Assembly: GCF_000421265.1 (NCBI RefSeq) | Contig: NZ_ATWN01000008.1 | Coordinates: forward strand, 62,001-126,000 | Length of the DNA stretch: 64,000 nucleotides | Direction of reading: 5' to 3' | Source of the DNA: Thalassospira lucentensis MCCC 1A00383 = DSM 14000 | GTDB lineage: Bacteria; Pseudomonadota; Alphaproteobacteria; Rhodospirillales; Thalassospiraceae | In this document: positions 54,993-64,000 of the stretch, in pieces | How the letters are laid out: each line of letters begins with the position of its first letter | Numbering within the stretch: the stretch's first letter is position 1 | Translations under genes and position numbers: made by a program | The notes under the pieces: model-generated | Database searches by the model: none | Seen by the model: the letters and a program-made list of their open reading frames with translations, nothing else | Told to the model about the DNA's origin: nothing

Positions 54993-55994
54993 TTGGCACA
55001 GCATGGCGGTCCGCAGCAGCGTATCTTTTCGCCGTTACGTACGGCGCTTCACCGCTTCGCTTTCATTCTGTTGATCTTTTCGGCCTTTGGACTAATGCTT
55101 TTGGGCAAGGCCGATACAGTCCTGATTGAACGCATTCGGGCCGCATCGGCCGACCTTGTGTCGCCGGTGATGAATATCGTGTCCCGTCCCGCATCCAGTA
55201 TCAACGAAATTACCGACAAAGCTTACAACCTCGCACATCTATACGAGGAAAATGAACGCCTGCGCCGTGAAAACTTGCAATTGCTGGCATGGCAGCAAGC
55301 CGCGCGTAATTTGTCGCACGAAAACGCCCGCCTGCGTGAACTGGCGCACTACACAACCCCACCCTCGCTGCATCTTGTGACCTCACGCGTGATTGCGGAT
55401 ATGGGGGGTGCTTATGCACACAGCCTGATGATTTCGGCAGGATCGCGTGACGGGGTGATTAAGGGACAGGCGGTTATCGCCGATGAAGGCCTTGTCGGGC
55501 GCATTGCCGAAGCCGGGTATCAGGCTTCGCGTGTGCTTTTGATTACCGACATCAATTCGCGCGTTCCGGTCATTGTTGAGAATTCGCGCGATCGCGCATT
55601 TGTATCAGGCGACAACACCACCCGCCCGCTTCTGACATTCCTGACGGCGGATGCAACGGTCGCACCGGGTGACCGCATTCTGACGTCCGGCCATGGTGGT
55701 GCATTCCCGCCGGGTATTCCGGTTGGCGTTGTATCGTCGGTTTCGGAAAATGCGGTGCGTATTGCCCCGCTGTTCCGCCGTCATCAGCTTGAATACCTGC
55801 GTGTTGCCAATTACGGCCTGCATGGCATCCTGAGTGAGCAACGCATTCGCCAAAGTCAGGCACCATCGAACACCGATGCCACCAACCTTGCACCTGACAT
55901 CCCCGCCGGTGTTGGTGTAGTGCCCAAGGAATCCGAGATTGATGCCCACAAACCGATGTTCAAACCACCGGCCCCAGAAGGGGATCGTCCGTGA
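54993..55994 (+). CDS. mreC: Rod shape-determining protein MreC
   Basis: A 333-residue bitopic protein linking MreB to the wall synthases. One N-terminal helix (FAFILLIFSAFGLMLLG), a periplasmic coiled coil (LYEENERLRRENLQLLAWQQ) and the beta-barrel domain (VIADMGGAYAHSLMISAGSR to LGLL-type repeats) are in order. I chose TTG 54993 because GAGGAATACTC directly precedes it; a GTG at 54924 and an ATG at 54978 are in the same frame. It overlaps mreD by 4 bp. Confidence 0.93.
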   Translation: MAQHGGPQQRIFSPLRTALHRFAFILLIFSAFGLMLLGKADTVLIERIRAASADLVSPVMNIVSRPASSINEITDKAYNLAHLYEENERLRRENLQLLAWQQAARNLSHENARLRELAHYTTPPSLHLVTSRVIADMGGAYAHSLMISAGSRDGVIKGQAVIADEGLVGRIAEAGYQASRVLLITDINSRVPVIVENSRDRAFVSGDNTTRPLLTFLTADATVAPGDRILTSGHGGAFPPGIPVGVVSSVSENAVRIAPLFRRHQLEYLRVANYGLHGILSEQRIRQSQAPSNTDATNLAPDIPAGVGVVPKESEIDAHKPMFKPPAPEGDRP

Positions 55995-56506
55995 AACCCG
56001 GCGTCTGGCATAGACTGGACGTTATTGCACGCGGTCTTCTCCCGGCGTTTAGTGTTTTCGTCCTGCTTCTGATCAATCTGCTGCCCGTCAGCCTGCCCCT
56101 GCTCTCGACGGCCTCACCTTCTTTGGCGTTGATGGCGGTATTTTACTGGTCTGTGAACCGCCCTGATCTTCTTACCGCCTTAACAGCCTTTTTCCTTGGT
56201 CTTTTACAGGACCTTCTGATGGGATTACCTTTGGGGGTCAGCTCACTCGTGTTGCTGCTTGTCCAGACCGGCTCGGCCAGTCAGGGGCGATTTTTCCACA
56301 ATAAGTCGTTCAGCGTGATGTGGTGGGGCTTTGCACTGGTGGCGATTCCAGCCTTACTGGTGCAGTGGTTGCTAAGCTCAGCCCTGATCGGGGCCCTTTT
56401 GCCGATCAAGGCGACTTTGATCAGTTATGTGCTCACGTCGTTACTTTTCCCACTTGTGGCATGGGGGTTGGCCCGTGCCCAGAACAGCTTGCTGCGCTAT
56501 ATATAG
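55991..56506 (+). CDS. mreD: Rod shape-determining protein MreD
   Basis: A 171-residue inner-membrane protein with five to six helices (for example LLPAFSVFVLLLINLLPVSL and LLQDLLMGLPLGVSSLVLLL, the conserved GLLQD region). It starts with GTG overlapping the mreC stop (GTGA), indicating translational coupling. Partner of MreC in the elongasome. Confidence 0.92.
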   Translation: MKPGVWHRLDVIARGLLPAFSVFVLLLINLLPVSLPLLSTASPSLALMAVFYWSVNRPDLLTALTAFFLGLLQDLLMGLPLGVSSLVLLLVQTGSASQGRFFHNKSFSVMWWGFALVAIPALLVQWLLSSALIGALLPIKATLISYVLTSLLFPLVAWGLARAQNSLLRYI

Positions 56507-56671
56507 GCAACAGCATCATGCACAGAAAAATCTGGCAAAGTTGATGTTTTGGCAACGGTGATCCGTTATGATGTAACAAGATGGTTTCCAAGCAGCGACA
56601 AGCCAGATAGAACGGCTCAAACGACCGGGTTTTGCCCTACATTATCGAGCATAGACAGGTAATCTTCGCCC

Positions 56672-58588
56672 ATGTGGCACCGCGATTCAGACAGATTCAG
56701 ATTATTCACCCGACGCGCCCTGATGCTGGGTGCGGGCAAGGGATTATTGCTGACCGGTCTGGCTGCGCGCATGTACTACCTTCAGGTGCTTGAAAGTGAC
56801 CGGTACCGGACACTAGCCGATGAAAACCGTATTTCTCATCGCTTGCTGCCACCGCCACGCGGCCTGATTACCGACCGGTTCGGCGCGCAGCTGGCAGTGA
56901 ACCGTCAGAATTATCACATCATGATTGTGCGCGAACAAACACCTGACGTGCGCCGTACACTTGAAATCCTTAATCAGATTATTGATCTTGGCCCAGGTAT
57001 CATCGAACGGGTTGAACGCGACGTTGCAAAGCGGCGGTCCTTTGTTCCGGTAACCGTTCGCGACAATCTGACATGGGATGAAGTCGCACGGGTTGGTGTT
57101 AACGCACCCGACCTGCCCGGCCTTATCATTGATGCCGGTCGATCACGTGATTACCCGGAAGGACCGCACCTTGCCCACACGCTGGGGTATGTTGCCGCTG
57201 TTTCCGAAAAGGAACTTAACGGCGATCCGCTTTTGGAATTGCCGGGCTTTACCATCGGTAAAAGCGGCATTGAAAAGGTTTATGATCTGGCACTGCGGGG
57301 GAAAGCAGGAACAAGTCAGGTCGAAGTCAATGCCCTGGGCCGCGTGATCCGCGAACTTGAACGCGAAGAAGGCGAAAGCGGTAACACCGTTGTCATGACG
57401 CTTGATCTTGAATTGCAACGTTATGCCAATCAACGGCTTTCAAGACAGGAAAGCGCATCTGCGGTCGTTATGGACATCCATAATGGCGAGGTGCTCGCCA
57501 TGGCGTCCCACCCGGCCTATGACCCCAACGCTTTTACCACTGGCATTTCGCACAGACTTTGGAATTCTCTGGTCAACAATCCCTATTCACCGCTGTCAAA
57601 CAAGGCTGTGAACGGCACCTATGCTCCCGGTTCGACATTTAAGATGTGCGTTGCCTTGGCGGGACTTGAATCTGGCATCATTTCAGCGGACCAGAGGTTC
57701 TTCTGTAACGGGTATCTCGATTTGGGCAATGCCCGTTTCCACTGCTGGAAGCGCGGCGGGCATGGTTGGGTCAACATGCATAACTCGCTCAAGCATTCCT
57801 GCGATGTCTATTACTATGAAATTTCCCAGAAAATTGGCATTGATCGGATTGCAGCGATGGCCAATAAGCTTGGCCTGGGTACAGAAACCGGCATTGACCT
57901 TCCCAATGAACGCAGTGGCCTGATCCCGACCAAAGACTGGAAAGAGATCCAGCTCGGCAAACGCTGGCAAGGCGGCGAAACTCTGATTGCATCCATTGGT
58001 CAGGGGTATGTTTTAACCACCCCGCTTCAGCTTTGCACCATGACGGCGCGTATTGCATCGGGTAAAGCCGTTAAACCCCATCTGACGCGTGATCATGTGG
58101 CACCGGATGGCATTTCAAGCCGCCAGAACGAAGAATTCCCCGACCTCCAGATCAGCCGTGCCAGTCTTGCCCGCGTACGCGACGGCATGAACGGGGTCAG
58201 TAACGAACTACACGGAACAGGGTATCGGGCGCGCATTGACATCAAAGGCATGGAACTGGCGGGTAAAAGCGGCACCAGCCAGGTCCGCCGGATCACCATG
58301 CGCGAACGCCAGACCACCGGTGTTCTGGACAATGATGACTTACCATGGAAATATCGCGATCACGCTCTGTTTGTTGCCTTTGCCCCGATTGAAAATCCAC
58401 GCTATGCATGTGCAGTTGTGGTCGATCATGGCGGCGGTGGGTCGTCAGTCGCAGCCCCGATTGTCCGTGACCTTTTGATCAAGGCGCAGGAACTACAATC
58501 TGCCAGACCGGGGATATCAGCAGCCGATCTGCCAGCCAGCGCTCAGCTTCGTCCAAAGCCGCCACAGTCCGAAGAAGGCGAGGGTTAG
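56672..58588 (+). CDS. mrdA: Penicillin-binding protein 2 (elongation transpeptidase)
   Basis: A 638-residue class B PBP that cross-links lateral peptidoglycan. N-terminal anchor (near 17-32), pedestal domain, then the transpeptidase domain with the nucleophile in YAPGSTFKM (SxxK, near 326), the cysteine-rich QRFFCNGYLDLGNARFHCWK typical of alphaproteobacterial PBP2, and KSGTSQ (KTG box). The catalytic set is complete. It follows mreD after 165 bp and precedes rodA by 4 bp. Confidence 0.95.
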   Translation: MWHRDSDRFRLFTRRALMLGAGKGLLLTGLAARMYYLQVLESDRYRTLADENRISHRLLPPPRGLITDRFGAQLAVNRQNYHIMIVREQTPDVRRTLEILNQIIDLGPGIIERVERDVAKRRSFVPVTVRDNLTWDEVARVGVNAPDLPGLIIDAGRSRDYPEGPHLAHTLGYVAAVSEKELNGDPLLELPGFTIGKSGIEKVYDLALRGKAGTSQVEVNALGRVIRELEREEGESGNTVVMTLDLELQRYANQRLSRQESASAVVMDIHNGEVLAMASHPAYDPNAFTTGISHRLWNSLVNNPYSPLSNKAVNGTYAPGSTFKMCVALAGLESGIISADQRFFCNGYLDLGNARFHCWKRGGHGWVNMHNSLKHSCDVYYYEISQKIGIDRIAAMANKLGLGTETGIDLPNERSGLIPTKDWKEIQLGKRWQGGETLIASIGQGYVLTTPLQLCTMTARIASGKAVKPHLTRDHVAPDGISSRQNEEFPDLQISRASLARVRDGMNGVSNELHGTGYRARIDIKGMELAGKSGTSQVRRITMRERQTTGVLDNDDLPWKYRDHALFVAFAPIENPRYACAVVVDHGGGGSSVAAPIVRDLLIKAQELQSARPGISAADLPASAQLRPKPPQSEEGEG

Positions 58589-58592
58589 TCAC

Positions 58593-59756
58593 ATGCCGTT
58601 TAGCAAATATCGCATTGGTGAAGACCCAGACTACGTTCCAATCGGACGCCGTCTCTTACTCCTGAACTGGACACTGGTTGCCTTAATCACGGCGCTTTCG
58701 GGGATCGGGTTTGCCATGCTGTATTCGGCAGCAAACGGATCGCTTGAGCCATGGGCAGAACGTCAGATGATGCGTTTTGGCATTGGTGCGGCCTTGATGA
58801 TCATCATCGCGATAACCGATATCCGCATCTGGCTCAAACTGGCCTATCTGTCCTATTTCGTTGCCCTTGTGCTCCTTGTCGGGGTCGAAATCAAAGGCGA
58901 TATCGGCATGGGTGCACAGCGCTGGATCAACCTTGGCTTTTTCCAACTGCAACCATCCGAACTGATGAAAATCTCGTTGGTTCTGGCCTTGGCACGTTAT
59001 TTCCATGGCCTCACAGTTGAGGAAACCGGGCGCATTACATTGCTGCTTCCCCCTCTTTTGATGGTTCTGGCCCCGGCAGCCCTTGTGCTGCGCCAGCCTG
59101 ACCTTGGAACCGCGTTGCTGCTGGTTGCTGGCGGCGGCGTGATCTTCTGGCTTGCCGGGGTTCGGATGTGGAAATTTGGCCTCATTCTGGGCAGTGCGCT
59201 TGCCGCCATTCCGATCGGCTGGCAATTCCTGCGTGACTATCAGAAGAACCGTGTCCTGACGTTTATGAACCCGGAAAATGATCCCTTGGGTGCGGGGTAT
59301 CACATTACCCAATCAAAGATTGCTTTGGGGTCAGGCGGCCTCTTTGGCAAGGGGTTCATGCTTGGGTCACAAAGCCACCTTAACTTCCTGCCTGAAAAGC
59401 AGACCGACTTTATCTTTACCATGCTTGGCGAAGAATTCGGTCTTGTTGGTGGCCTTGCCTTACTAATGCTTTATGCCCTGGTCATTACCTATGGCTATGT
59501 GATTGCGCTTCGTTGTCGTAATCAATTTGGCCGCATGGTTGCCATTGGGGTGACATCGACATTCTTTTTATATGTCTTCATCAACATCGCGATGGTCATG
59601 GGGCTGATCCCGGTTGTTGGCGTGCCTTTACCGTTGGTGTCTTATGGTGGCACCGTAATGATGACCATTCTGGTCAGCTTTGGCCTTTTGATGAGTGTGT
59701 CCATCCACCGCGATATTCGCATCTCGCGACAGGGTAATGACGACGGACGTCAGTAG
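58593..59756 (+). CDS. rodA: SEDS glycosyltransferase RodA
   Basis: A 387-residue polytopic membrane protein that polymerises lipid II in the elongasome together with PBP2. Ten helices and the SEDS signatures are visible: GAQRWINLGFFQLQPSELMK, RQPDLGTALLLVAGGGVIFW, LPEKQTDFIFTMLGEEFGLVGG and LPLVSYGGTVMM. Last gene of the rod cluster, 4 bp after mrdA. Confidence 0.96.
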   Translation: MPFSKYRIGEDPDYVPIGRRLLLLNWTLVALITALSGIGFAMLYSAANGSLEPWAERQMMRFGIGAALMIIIAITDIRIWLKLAYLSYFVALVLLVGVEIKGDIGMGAQRWINLGFFQLQPSELMKISLVLALARYFHGLTVEETGRITLLLPPLLMVLAPAALVLRQPDLGTALLLVAGGGVIFWLAGVRMWKFGLILGSALAAIPIGWQFLRDYQKNRVLTFMNPENDPLGAGYHITQSKIALGSGGLFGKGFMLGSQSHLNFLPEKQTDFIFTMLGEEFGLVGGLALLMLYALVITYGYVIALRCRNQFGRMVAIGVTSTFFLYVFINIAMVMGLIPVVGVPLPLVSYGGTVMMTILVSFGLLMSVSIHRDIRISRQGNDDGRQ

Positions 59757-59835
59757 CCCGAAGGCATCAGGTACCCGTGACCACGCCGAGCATTTCAGAA
59801 ATTATGATTTCAACGGTGCTTAGGTATAAGACAGG

Positions 59836-61287
59836 TCATGCGTTGATCTGTTCGAAAAGCATCTCGAAATCGGTCAGGACACAGCGATTGCGACCGGTTT
59901 CCTTGGCATTATACAGCGCACGGTCCGCCAGCGAATAAATCAGAGCTGAAATATCGCTGTTCTCGCGGGATTTAAGCGCGTCAAGATTGCGAACAACCTT
60001 GCCATCAAGTGCTGCCGCACTGGCACTCGATGGAAGCCCCGCCACACCAAAACTCGCGGTATATGAAAGTTTGTTCCCACCATAACTGACGTATGATTTC
60101 TCAAACTCCGCGCGCAAACGTTCCGCAAGCTTCATCGCACCATCAAGTTCTTCACCGGGCAAAAGAACGGCAAATTCCTCGCCGCCCATGCGGGCAGGCA
60201 AATCAATATCTCGCAATGTCGCCTTCATTGATGTTGCCAAGGCAACAAGTACAGCATCGCCAGCCTGATGGCCGTGGGTGTCATTGAAATTCTTGAACCG
60301 GTCAATATCAAGCAGGATAACCGACATCGGTGTATCACGACGGCGCCAGACAGAGATGGCTTCTTCAAGACGCACAAGATAGGCCCGCCGGTTTGGAAGC
60401 CCCGTCAGCGGATCAGTCGATGCCAGAACTTCAAGTTTTTGCATCGCATCTTTTAGTTCCTCTGTGCGTTGCTGTACCCTGGCTTCAAGATTGACGTTGG
60501 CGTCCTGCAATTCGTCGCGTGCACGGCGCAACTGGCCAACTTGCCCACGGATCATGCCAAACAAGCCAACCGTAACCGACCCCAACAATTGAATTTCATC
60601 GTCGTGGCGATGATGCGGGGGCATTTCCATCGGACGGTCGTAATCGGTTGGGTCTGCCTTGATAATATAATCACCAAGATGCACAAGCGGCCGGGAAAAC
60701 ACGTAATAGCTCATCGCAGCAAAGGCCATGGCCATCATGACAGCAAGGATCATATTGCTTAGGAATGACCATGCGACACGCGACATAAAGCTTGAAACAT
60801 AGACCTGCGGGTTCAGCTCAATGATCATTTCACCGCTGACTGTTGCAGATTGCGCATCTGGATCGCGCACGGGAATGACAACAGTCTGAAGCCCACCAAA
60901 CAGCTTTTCCGCCCACCGCGACGCCGGTATCTGTCCCAATGGGCGCTTTTTCTCAAAGAAAATACCGTGCTCTGCGTCCGTAAGCGTAATCCGCGCAATC
61001 GATCTTTGGTTGAGCATTCCGCGCGCCATCACATCGGCAAGTTCACGATCACTCTTATTAAGAACTTCCATTGCAACAGGCACGTTGCTGGCGATTGTGC
61101 GCTGATTGGCCTGCGTATATACGCCGTACAGCCACCCATAGTCATTGTAGGCCTGAAACGCCGTGATCAGGAGGCCAAGGATCGCGGCAAGAAATAACGA
61201 ATACTTCAACTGACGCGCCGCAATGGTACTGCCCAGCTTCAATCCGGCCAGCGCATCATCATGCTTGTCATCGGGTTGAAGCACCAC
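59836..61287 (-). CDS. Membrane-bound GGDEF diguanylate cyclase
   Basis: A 483-residue sensor protein: cytosolic N terminus, first helix (YSLFLAAILGLLITAFQ, near 30-46), a periplasmic domain of about 120 residues, second helix (near 172-195), a HAMP-like linker (SRPLVHLGDYIIKADPTDYD), a coiled coil (ARDELQDANVNLEARVQQRT) and a C-terminal GGDEF domain with DPLTGLPNRRAY, ILLDIDRFKNFNDTHGHQAG and RMGGEEFAVLLPG. Complete active site. The gene upstream in the same direction (61333) encodes a periplasmic binding protein, a plausible signal partner. Confidence 0.9.
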   Translation of the reverse strand: MVLQPDDKHDDALAGLKLGSTIAARQLKYSLFLAAILGLLITAFQAYNDYGWLYGVYTQANQRTIASNVPVAMEVLNKSDRELADVMARGMLNQRSIARITLTDAEHGIFFEKKRPLGQIPASRWAEKLFGGLQTVVIPVRDPDAQSATVSGEMIIELNPQVYVSSFMSRVAWSFLSNMILAVMMAMAFAAMSYYVFSRPLVHLGDYIIKADPTDYDRPMEMPPHHRHDDEIQLLGSVTVGLFGMIRGQVGQLRRARDELQDANVNLEARVQQRTEELKDAMQKLEVLASTDPLTGLPNRRAYLVRLEEAISVWRRRDTPMSVILLDIDRFKNFNDTHGHQAGDAVLVALATSMKATLRDIDLPARMGGEEFAVLLPGEELDGAMKLAERLRAEFEKSYVSYGGNKLSYTASFGVAGLPSSASAAALDGKVVRNLDALKSRENSDISALIYSLADRALYNAKETGRNRCVLTDFEMLFEQINA

Positions 61288-61332
61288 TCCAGTATCCTTT
61301 TCTTTTCTGCCATATATCTTGGGATAGGTTAT

Positions 61333-62472
61333 TTAGTCTTTAGAAAGAGTGTGAGCCAAACCTTCTACACCAAAGTAATAGTCACGTCCCGAGGTCTGAT
61401 GTTCAAGGCTGAACTGGGAAAAATCGATATTTTTCCAGTCTCGTGTGCCAAAGATGCGTTCGAAATGCGCAAGGTTTCCTTGATTAACCGCCTCCATCCT
61501 AAACGATATCTCTGGATGATCATGGAGCACTTCAACGCCTGCGATATAATCATTTAGCAAAACCATCACCCACGCGCCGGCAAGAAAGTGCCCGCCATGG
61601 GTCATGGTCATTTTCCCATTCGCAACATTTTGCATGCCCTTTTCCGACCAATTCAGGCCACCAACAAACACATCCGTGCCCGCCGTCATACCAGCCTGTT
61701 CAATCGCGGCAATCGCGCCAAGTGCAATATCGTCATTTGCCGCCCAGACAGCGTCCAGACATTGGCCACCAGCAATCCAGGCCGCCGTTTGCCGATACGC
61801 CTCTTCAAAAGACCAATTGGCCACCAAACGACGTTTTTCATTCAAAACAGGAAATTGCTTGAGAGCAAGATCAAGGCCTTCAAGCCGTTGAAGGGATGCT
61901 GGCGTGTGCCGATCCCCGGCAATCGACAGCAGGCAAATTGTTCGTGGCAGGCCACCGGTATGCGATAAGCGCACCCCATCGATCAAAGACTGTGCAATTT
62001 CAAACCCTGCCCGCTCATTGTCAGGCGTCAAGGTGAAAATCAGTCCTGACACATCCCCGGTTACCTGAGCGATGTTTTCTTTCTGCTGCTTGGTCAGACC
62101 ATTGAGTAGCATGATAACCGGAATGCTGCGTTTCTCGGCTTCCAGAACAATGCGTGAGCCTTGCTGATGTTCGTTGACGGCAATGATATAATCGGCGGGT
62201 GGGTTCATATCGAAAGCGCTCTGAGCACTATCGATCATCTTTTTTTGGTCACGGTTACTGTCAAAGACGAACAGATCAAATCCAAACTGATCTGCGGCAA
62301 CCTGCATTGTATCGCGGACATCCTTCCAGAAGCCACGATCACCATATCCCGGATTGATAAAGGCAACACGCACCCGATCAGACGTTTGAACAGTATCATT
62401 GGCCTGCGCAAAAGCTGGCATACCCCATGACAACACAACCCCAAACATCAGGCACAGCAGAGAAAACCGCAC
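61333..62472 (-). CDS. Periplasmic sugar-binding-like protein (type I fold)
   Basis: A 379-residue exported protein (signal peptide to about PAFAQA) of the LsrB/RbsB-type periplasmic binding protein family: RVAFINPGYGDRGFWKDVRD, PPADYIIAVNEHQQGSRIVL, CLDAVWAANDDIALGAIAAI. No permease or ATPase genes adjoin; instead the membrane GGDEF protein follows after 45 bp. In such pairs the binding protein can present its ligand to the sensor, as in other sensory systems; here that is inferred from gene order only. Confidence 0.85.
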   Translation of the reverse strand: MRFSLLCLMFGVVLSWGMPAFAQANDTVQTSDRVRVAFINPGYGDRGFWKDVRDTMQVAADQFGFDLFVFDSNRDQKKMIDSAQSAFDMNPPADYIIAVNEHQQGSRIVLEAEKRSIPVIMLLNGLTKQQKENIAQVTGDVSGLIFTLTPDNERAGFEIAQSLIDGVRLSHTGGLPRTICLLSIAGDRHTPASLQRLEGLDLALKQFPVLNEKRRLVANWSFEEAYRQTAAWIAGGQCLDAVWAANDDIALGAIAAIEQAGMTAGTDVFVGGLNWSEKGMQNVANGKMTMTHGGHFLAGAWVMVLLNDYIAGVEVLHDHPEISFRMEAVNQGNLAHFERIFGTRDWKNIDFSQFSLEHQTSGRDYYFGVEGLAHTLSKD

Positions 62473-62649
62473 GTCTCACCCCCAGAACAAACAGATCAAC
62501 AGCACGCACAAGCCCGCGCCATCCGATTGGGCATCCAATAGACAATTCCCGCCAGCAGGTCAAACCCGCCAGCGTGTTAACTGTCGATTGTAACGCGTGA
62601 TACTGTGCATTTCACAGTTTGAGCTCGGGAATTCATTCCATGGCTTCGG

Positions 62650-62671
62650 AAAACAGCAGTTCAAACTGCTG
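62650..62671 (-). terminator. Terminator of the phosphodiesterase gene
   Basis: On the minus strand CAGCAGTT-TG-AACTGCTG is followed by TTTTCC. It begins 2 bp after the stop codon of the gene at 62674. Confidence 0.7.
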
Positions 62672-62673
62672 AT

Positions 62674-63408
62674 TTATTGCATTTCCAGCAGAACTTCTTG
62701 CTGTACAGCCCGAAAAAGCGCGGCATGATCAAGATTAACATAGTCAACCTGCCATCGCACCAGTTCAGCAAACAGCTCGGTATTGGGCGTATCGATGAAA
62801 ATCATTGTTTCAAGGCCACGTTTTTTAGCCTCTAGAACATCGTCGTGCGTGATGTTGCTTTCAAGAAACTCGAATATATGGCCGTGTTCGTGATGGATAG
62901 CTTTTTCAAGTGATCCTGCGACATGCAATTGGATGTTGCGGCGGATTTCCGGCGCAATGGTTCGGTATTCTTGGCGAATTTCGGCTGAAAATGATCCAAG
63001 GAAGGCATCATCTGGCGACCCGAAGTTCCGCAGCATTTTGATCACCGCGGGAACATCGGCTTGTTTGATCTCGCAATAGATTTTGCAAAGCCCTTTGATG
63101 CGGCCGAGAAATTCGTCCAGACGCGGCACCTTCTCGCCCGCGAAATCCGGCGAAAACCAACTCCCTGCATCAAGGTCATCAATCTGCTCACTGGTCATTT
63201 CGGCAATAAGGCCGGTGCCATTGGTGGTCCGGTCGACGGTGTCATCGTGTATGACATACAAAACGCCATCGGCAGATTGCCGCACATCAAATTCGATATA
63301 ATCGGCCCCGGCCATCACCGCCTTTTGTGCGCTGGCAAGCGTATTTTCCGGCGCGCTTAAACTGTCACCTCGATGCGATACGACCAATACCGGTTTCACA
63401 GCTGTCAC
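62674..63408 (-). CDS. Glycerophosphodiester phosphodiesterase
   Basis: A 244-residue GDPD-family TIM-barrel enzyme that splits glycerophosphodiesters into glycerol-3-phosphate and an alcohol. Key residues: SHRGDSLSAPENTLASAQKA (catalytic His and Glu-Asn), YIEFDVRQSADGVLYVIHDD (Glu, Asp, His) and IYCEIKQ. No signal peptide, so it is cytosolic and UgpQ-like. A hairpin terminator lies directly after the stop. Confidence 0.93.
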   Translation of the reverse strand: MTAVKPVLVVSHRGDSLSAPENTLASAQKAVMAGADYIEFDVRQSADGVLYVIHDDTVDRTTNGTGLIAEMTSEQIDDLDAGSWFSPDFAGEKVPRLDEFLGRIKGLCKIYCEIKQADVPAVIKMLRNFGSPDDAFLGSFSAEIRQEYRTIAPEIRRNIQLHVAGSLEKAIHHEHGHIFEFLESNITHDDVLEAKKRGLETMIFIDTPNTELFAELVRWQVDYVNLDHAALFRAVQQEVLLEMQ

Positions 63409-63526
63409 CTTTCAAAGACCAAGACTGCTGAAAGGTAAGTCACGCCATACAACCCCGACAAGGTCGACCGAACAATTTCATCAAAGCGTTATAAAAGCCC
63501 CGACTGAAACCAGATGCTCACAGGCT

Positions 63527-63727
63527 TTAGGACAGACTGTTTTGTACGCTGCTTAATGCGCGTGCGAGTTCTTCATTGCTCATGTCCGCACGGTTTTCGA
63601 TGCCACGCTTCTGCGCCAAATGATACAAATCGTCGCGTCGCCAGCTCTCATAGGCGGGGGCATTCCTGCGTCGATAGGTTGGCGTATGCACGTCACTCTC
63701 GCCTGAGATTTTTTTCAAGCTCGCCAC
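63527..63727 (-). CDS. Small Rho_N/SAP-like protein, 66 aa
   Basis: The start is GTG 63727, set by an ideal AAAGGAGG five bases upstream; the open frame from 63841 is leader. The C-terminal half, SWRRDDLYHLAQKRGIENRA then DMSNEELARAL, is the helix-extended-helix of Rho N-terminal/SAP-like nucleic-acid-binding modules (compare KEELIEAL-type ends). The N-terminal half is basic and probably disordered. Function unknown; a nucleic acid-binding role is inferred. Confidence 0.7.
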   Translation of the reverse strand: MASLKKISGESDVHTPTYRRRNAPAYESWRRDDLYHLAQKRGIENRADMSNEELARALSSVQNSLS

Positions 63728-64000
63728 TTTAACCTCCTTTATGGGATGGTCCTGAGCGTAGGCGGCACGAGCTTTTCCCACGATAGAAAACGTGCCGTTA
63801 TCTTTCATGTAGGCAACCGTGCAGGAATGTCTATTGCCCACATCTTAGTTTTTGGTGCCAAGCAGCTTAAGCATCAGATGAAAAACAACAAAAAAAGTTA
63901 CTTCCCATCAACAGAAACGATTTGTCATTATTTTATCGTTGAAACGTTTATTTTTCTATTTGAGGTGCGAATTCTCTGTTAGCTTTTGGCAAAGACATCA

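Overview
The window reads as chromosomal DNA of a marine-type alphaproteobacterium. The gene order guaB-rsmB-guaA, rlmE next to ppx/gppA, the mreBCD-mrdA-rodA cluster and the general style of the proteins fit Rhodospirillales, and a Thalassospira-like genome is my best guess. That is inference from gene content; no rRNA or other decisive marker is present.

Layout. 1-17,050 is backbone: an ArsR/SmtB metal sensor cut by the left edge, a DUF2975/YozG-type pair, a MAPEG protein, an SDR dehydrogenase with a small lipoprotein, a LysR/quinone-reductase divergent pair, guaA, rsmB, guaB, a PAS protein, rlmE, ppx/gppA, two tRNA-Gln(CTG) genes enclosing a GIY-YIG nuclease and a HEPN-like gene, a GFA-family enzyme, 5-formyl-THF cyclo-ligase and a cold-shock protein.

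17,497-45,324 is a 27.8 kb inserted element, the main finding. It splits a periplasmic solute-binding-like gene. The C-terminal half lies at 17,050-17,496 and the N-terminal half at 45,325-45,582. Both end on the same Cys codon (ACA on the + strand, a 3-bp direct repeat), and joining them restores a 233-residue frame that resembles the intact neighbour at 45,940-46,671 along its whole length. The left end carries three overlapping tyrosine-recombinase genes and a small coiled-coil gene, resembling Tn554 tnpA/tnpB/tnpC with one extra recombinase, preceded by a perfect 44-bp palindrome. The cargo has three parts. The first is a mercury operon (merT-merP-merF-merA plus a CcdA-like membrane gene) with a divergent merR and a textbook 19-bp-spacer promoter. 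The second is a long leftward operon (about 34.5 to 26.9 kb) of periplasmic copper and thiol proteins: SCO-like proteins, PCu(A)C chaperone, TlpA/DsbE thioredoxins, CcdA, cytochrome c, DUF411 protein and Met-rich peptides. The third is a rightward operon (34.9 to 45.0 kb) with a cupredoxin, the multicopper oxidase CopA, CopB, an ABC transmembrane protein without an ATPase domain, a YHS protein, a cytochrome c, an APC permease and a His-rich Cu(I) P-type ATPase. No copper-responsive regulator is recognisable inside the element.

45,940-64,000 is backbone again: the intact periplasmic paralogue, a GGDEF protein, a conserved coiled-coil protein, a LysE exporter, leuA, an alpha/beta-hydrolase-like protein with no nucleophile, the rod-shape cluster mreB-mreC-mreD-mrdA-rodA, a membrane GGDEF protein beside a periplasmic sugar-binding-like protein, a glycerophosphodiester phosphodiesterase and a small Rho_N/SAP-like protein.

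The element would let its host detoxify Hg(II) by uptake and reduction, and handle Cu(I) by ATPase export, periplasmic oxidation, chaperoning and outer-membrane functions. All functions are read from motifs and family resemblance; no database search was possible.
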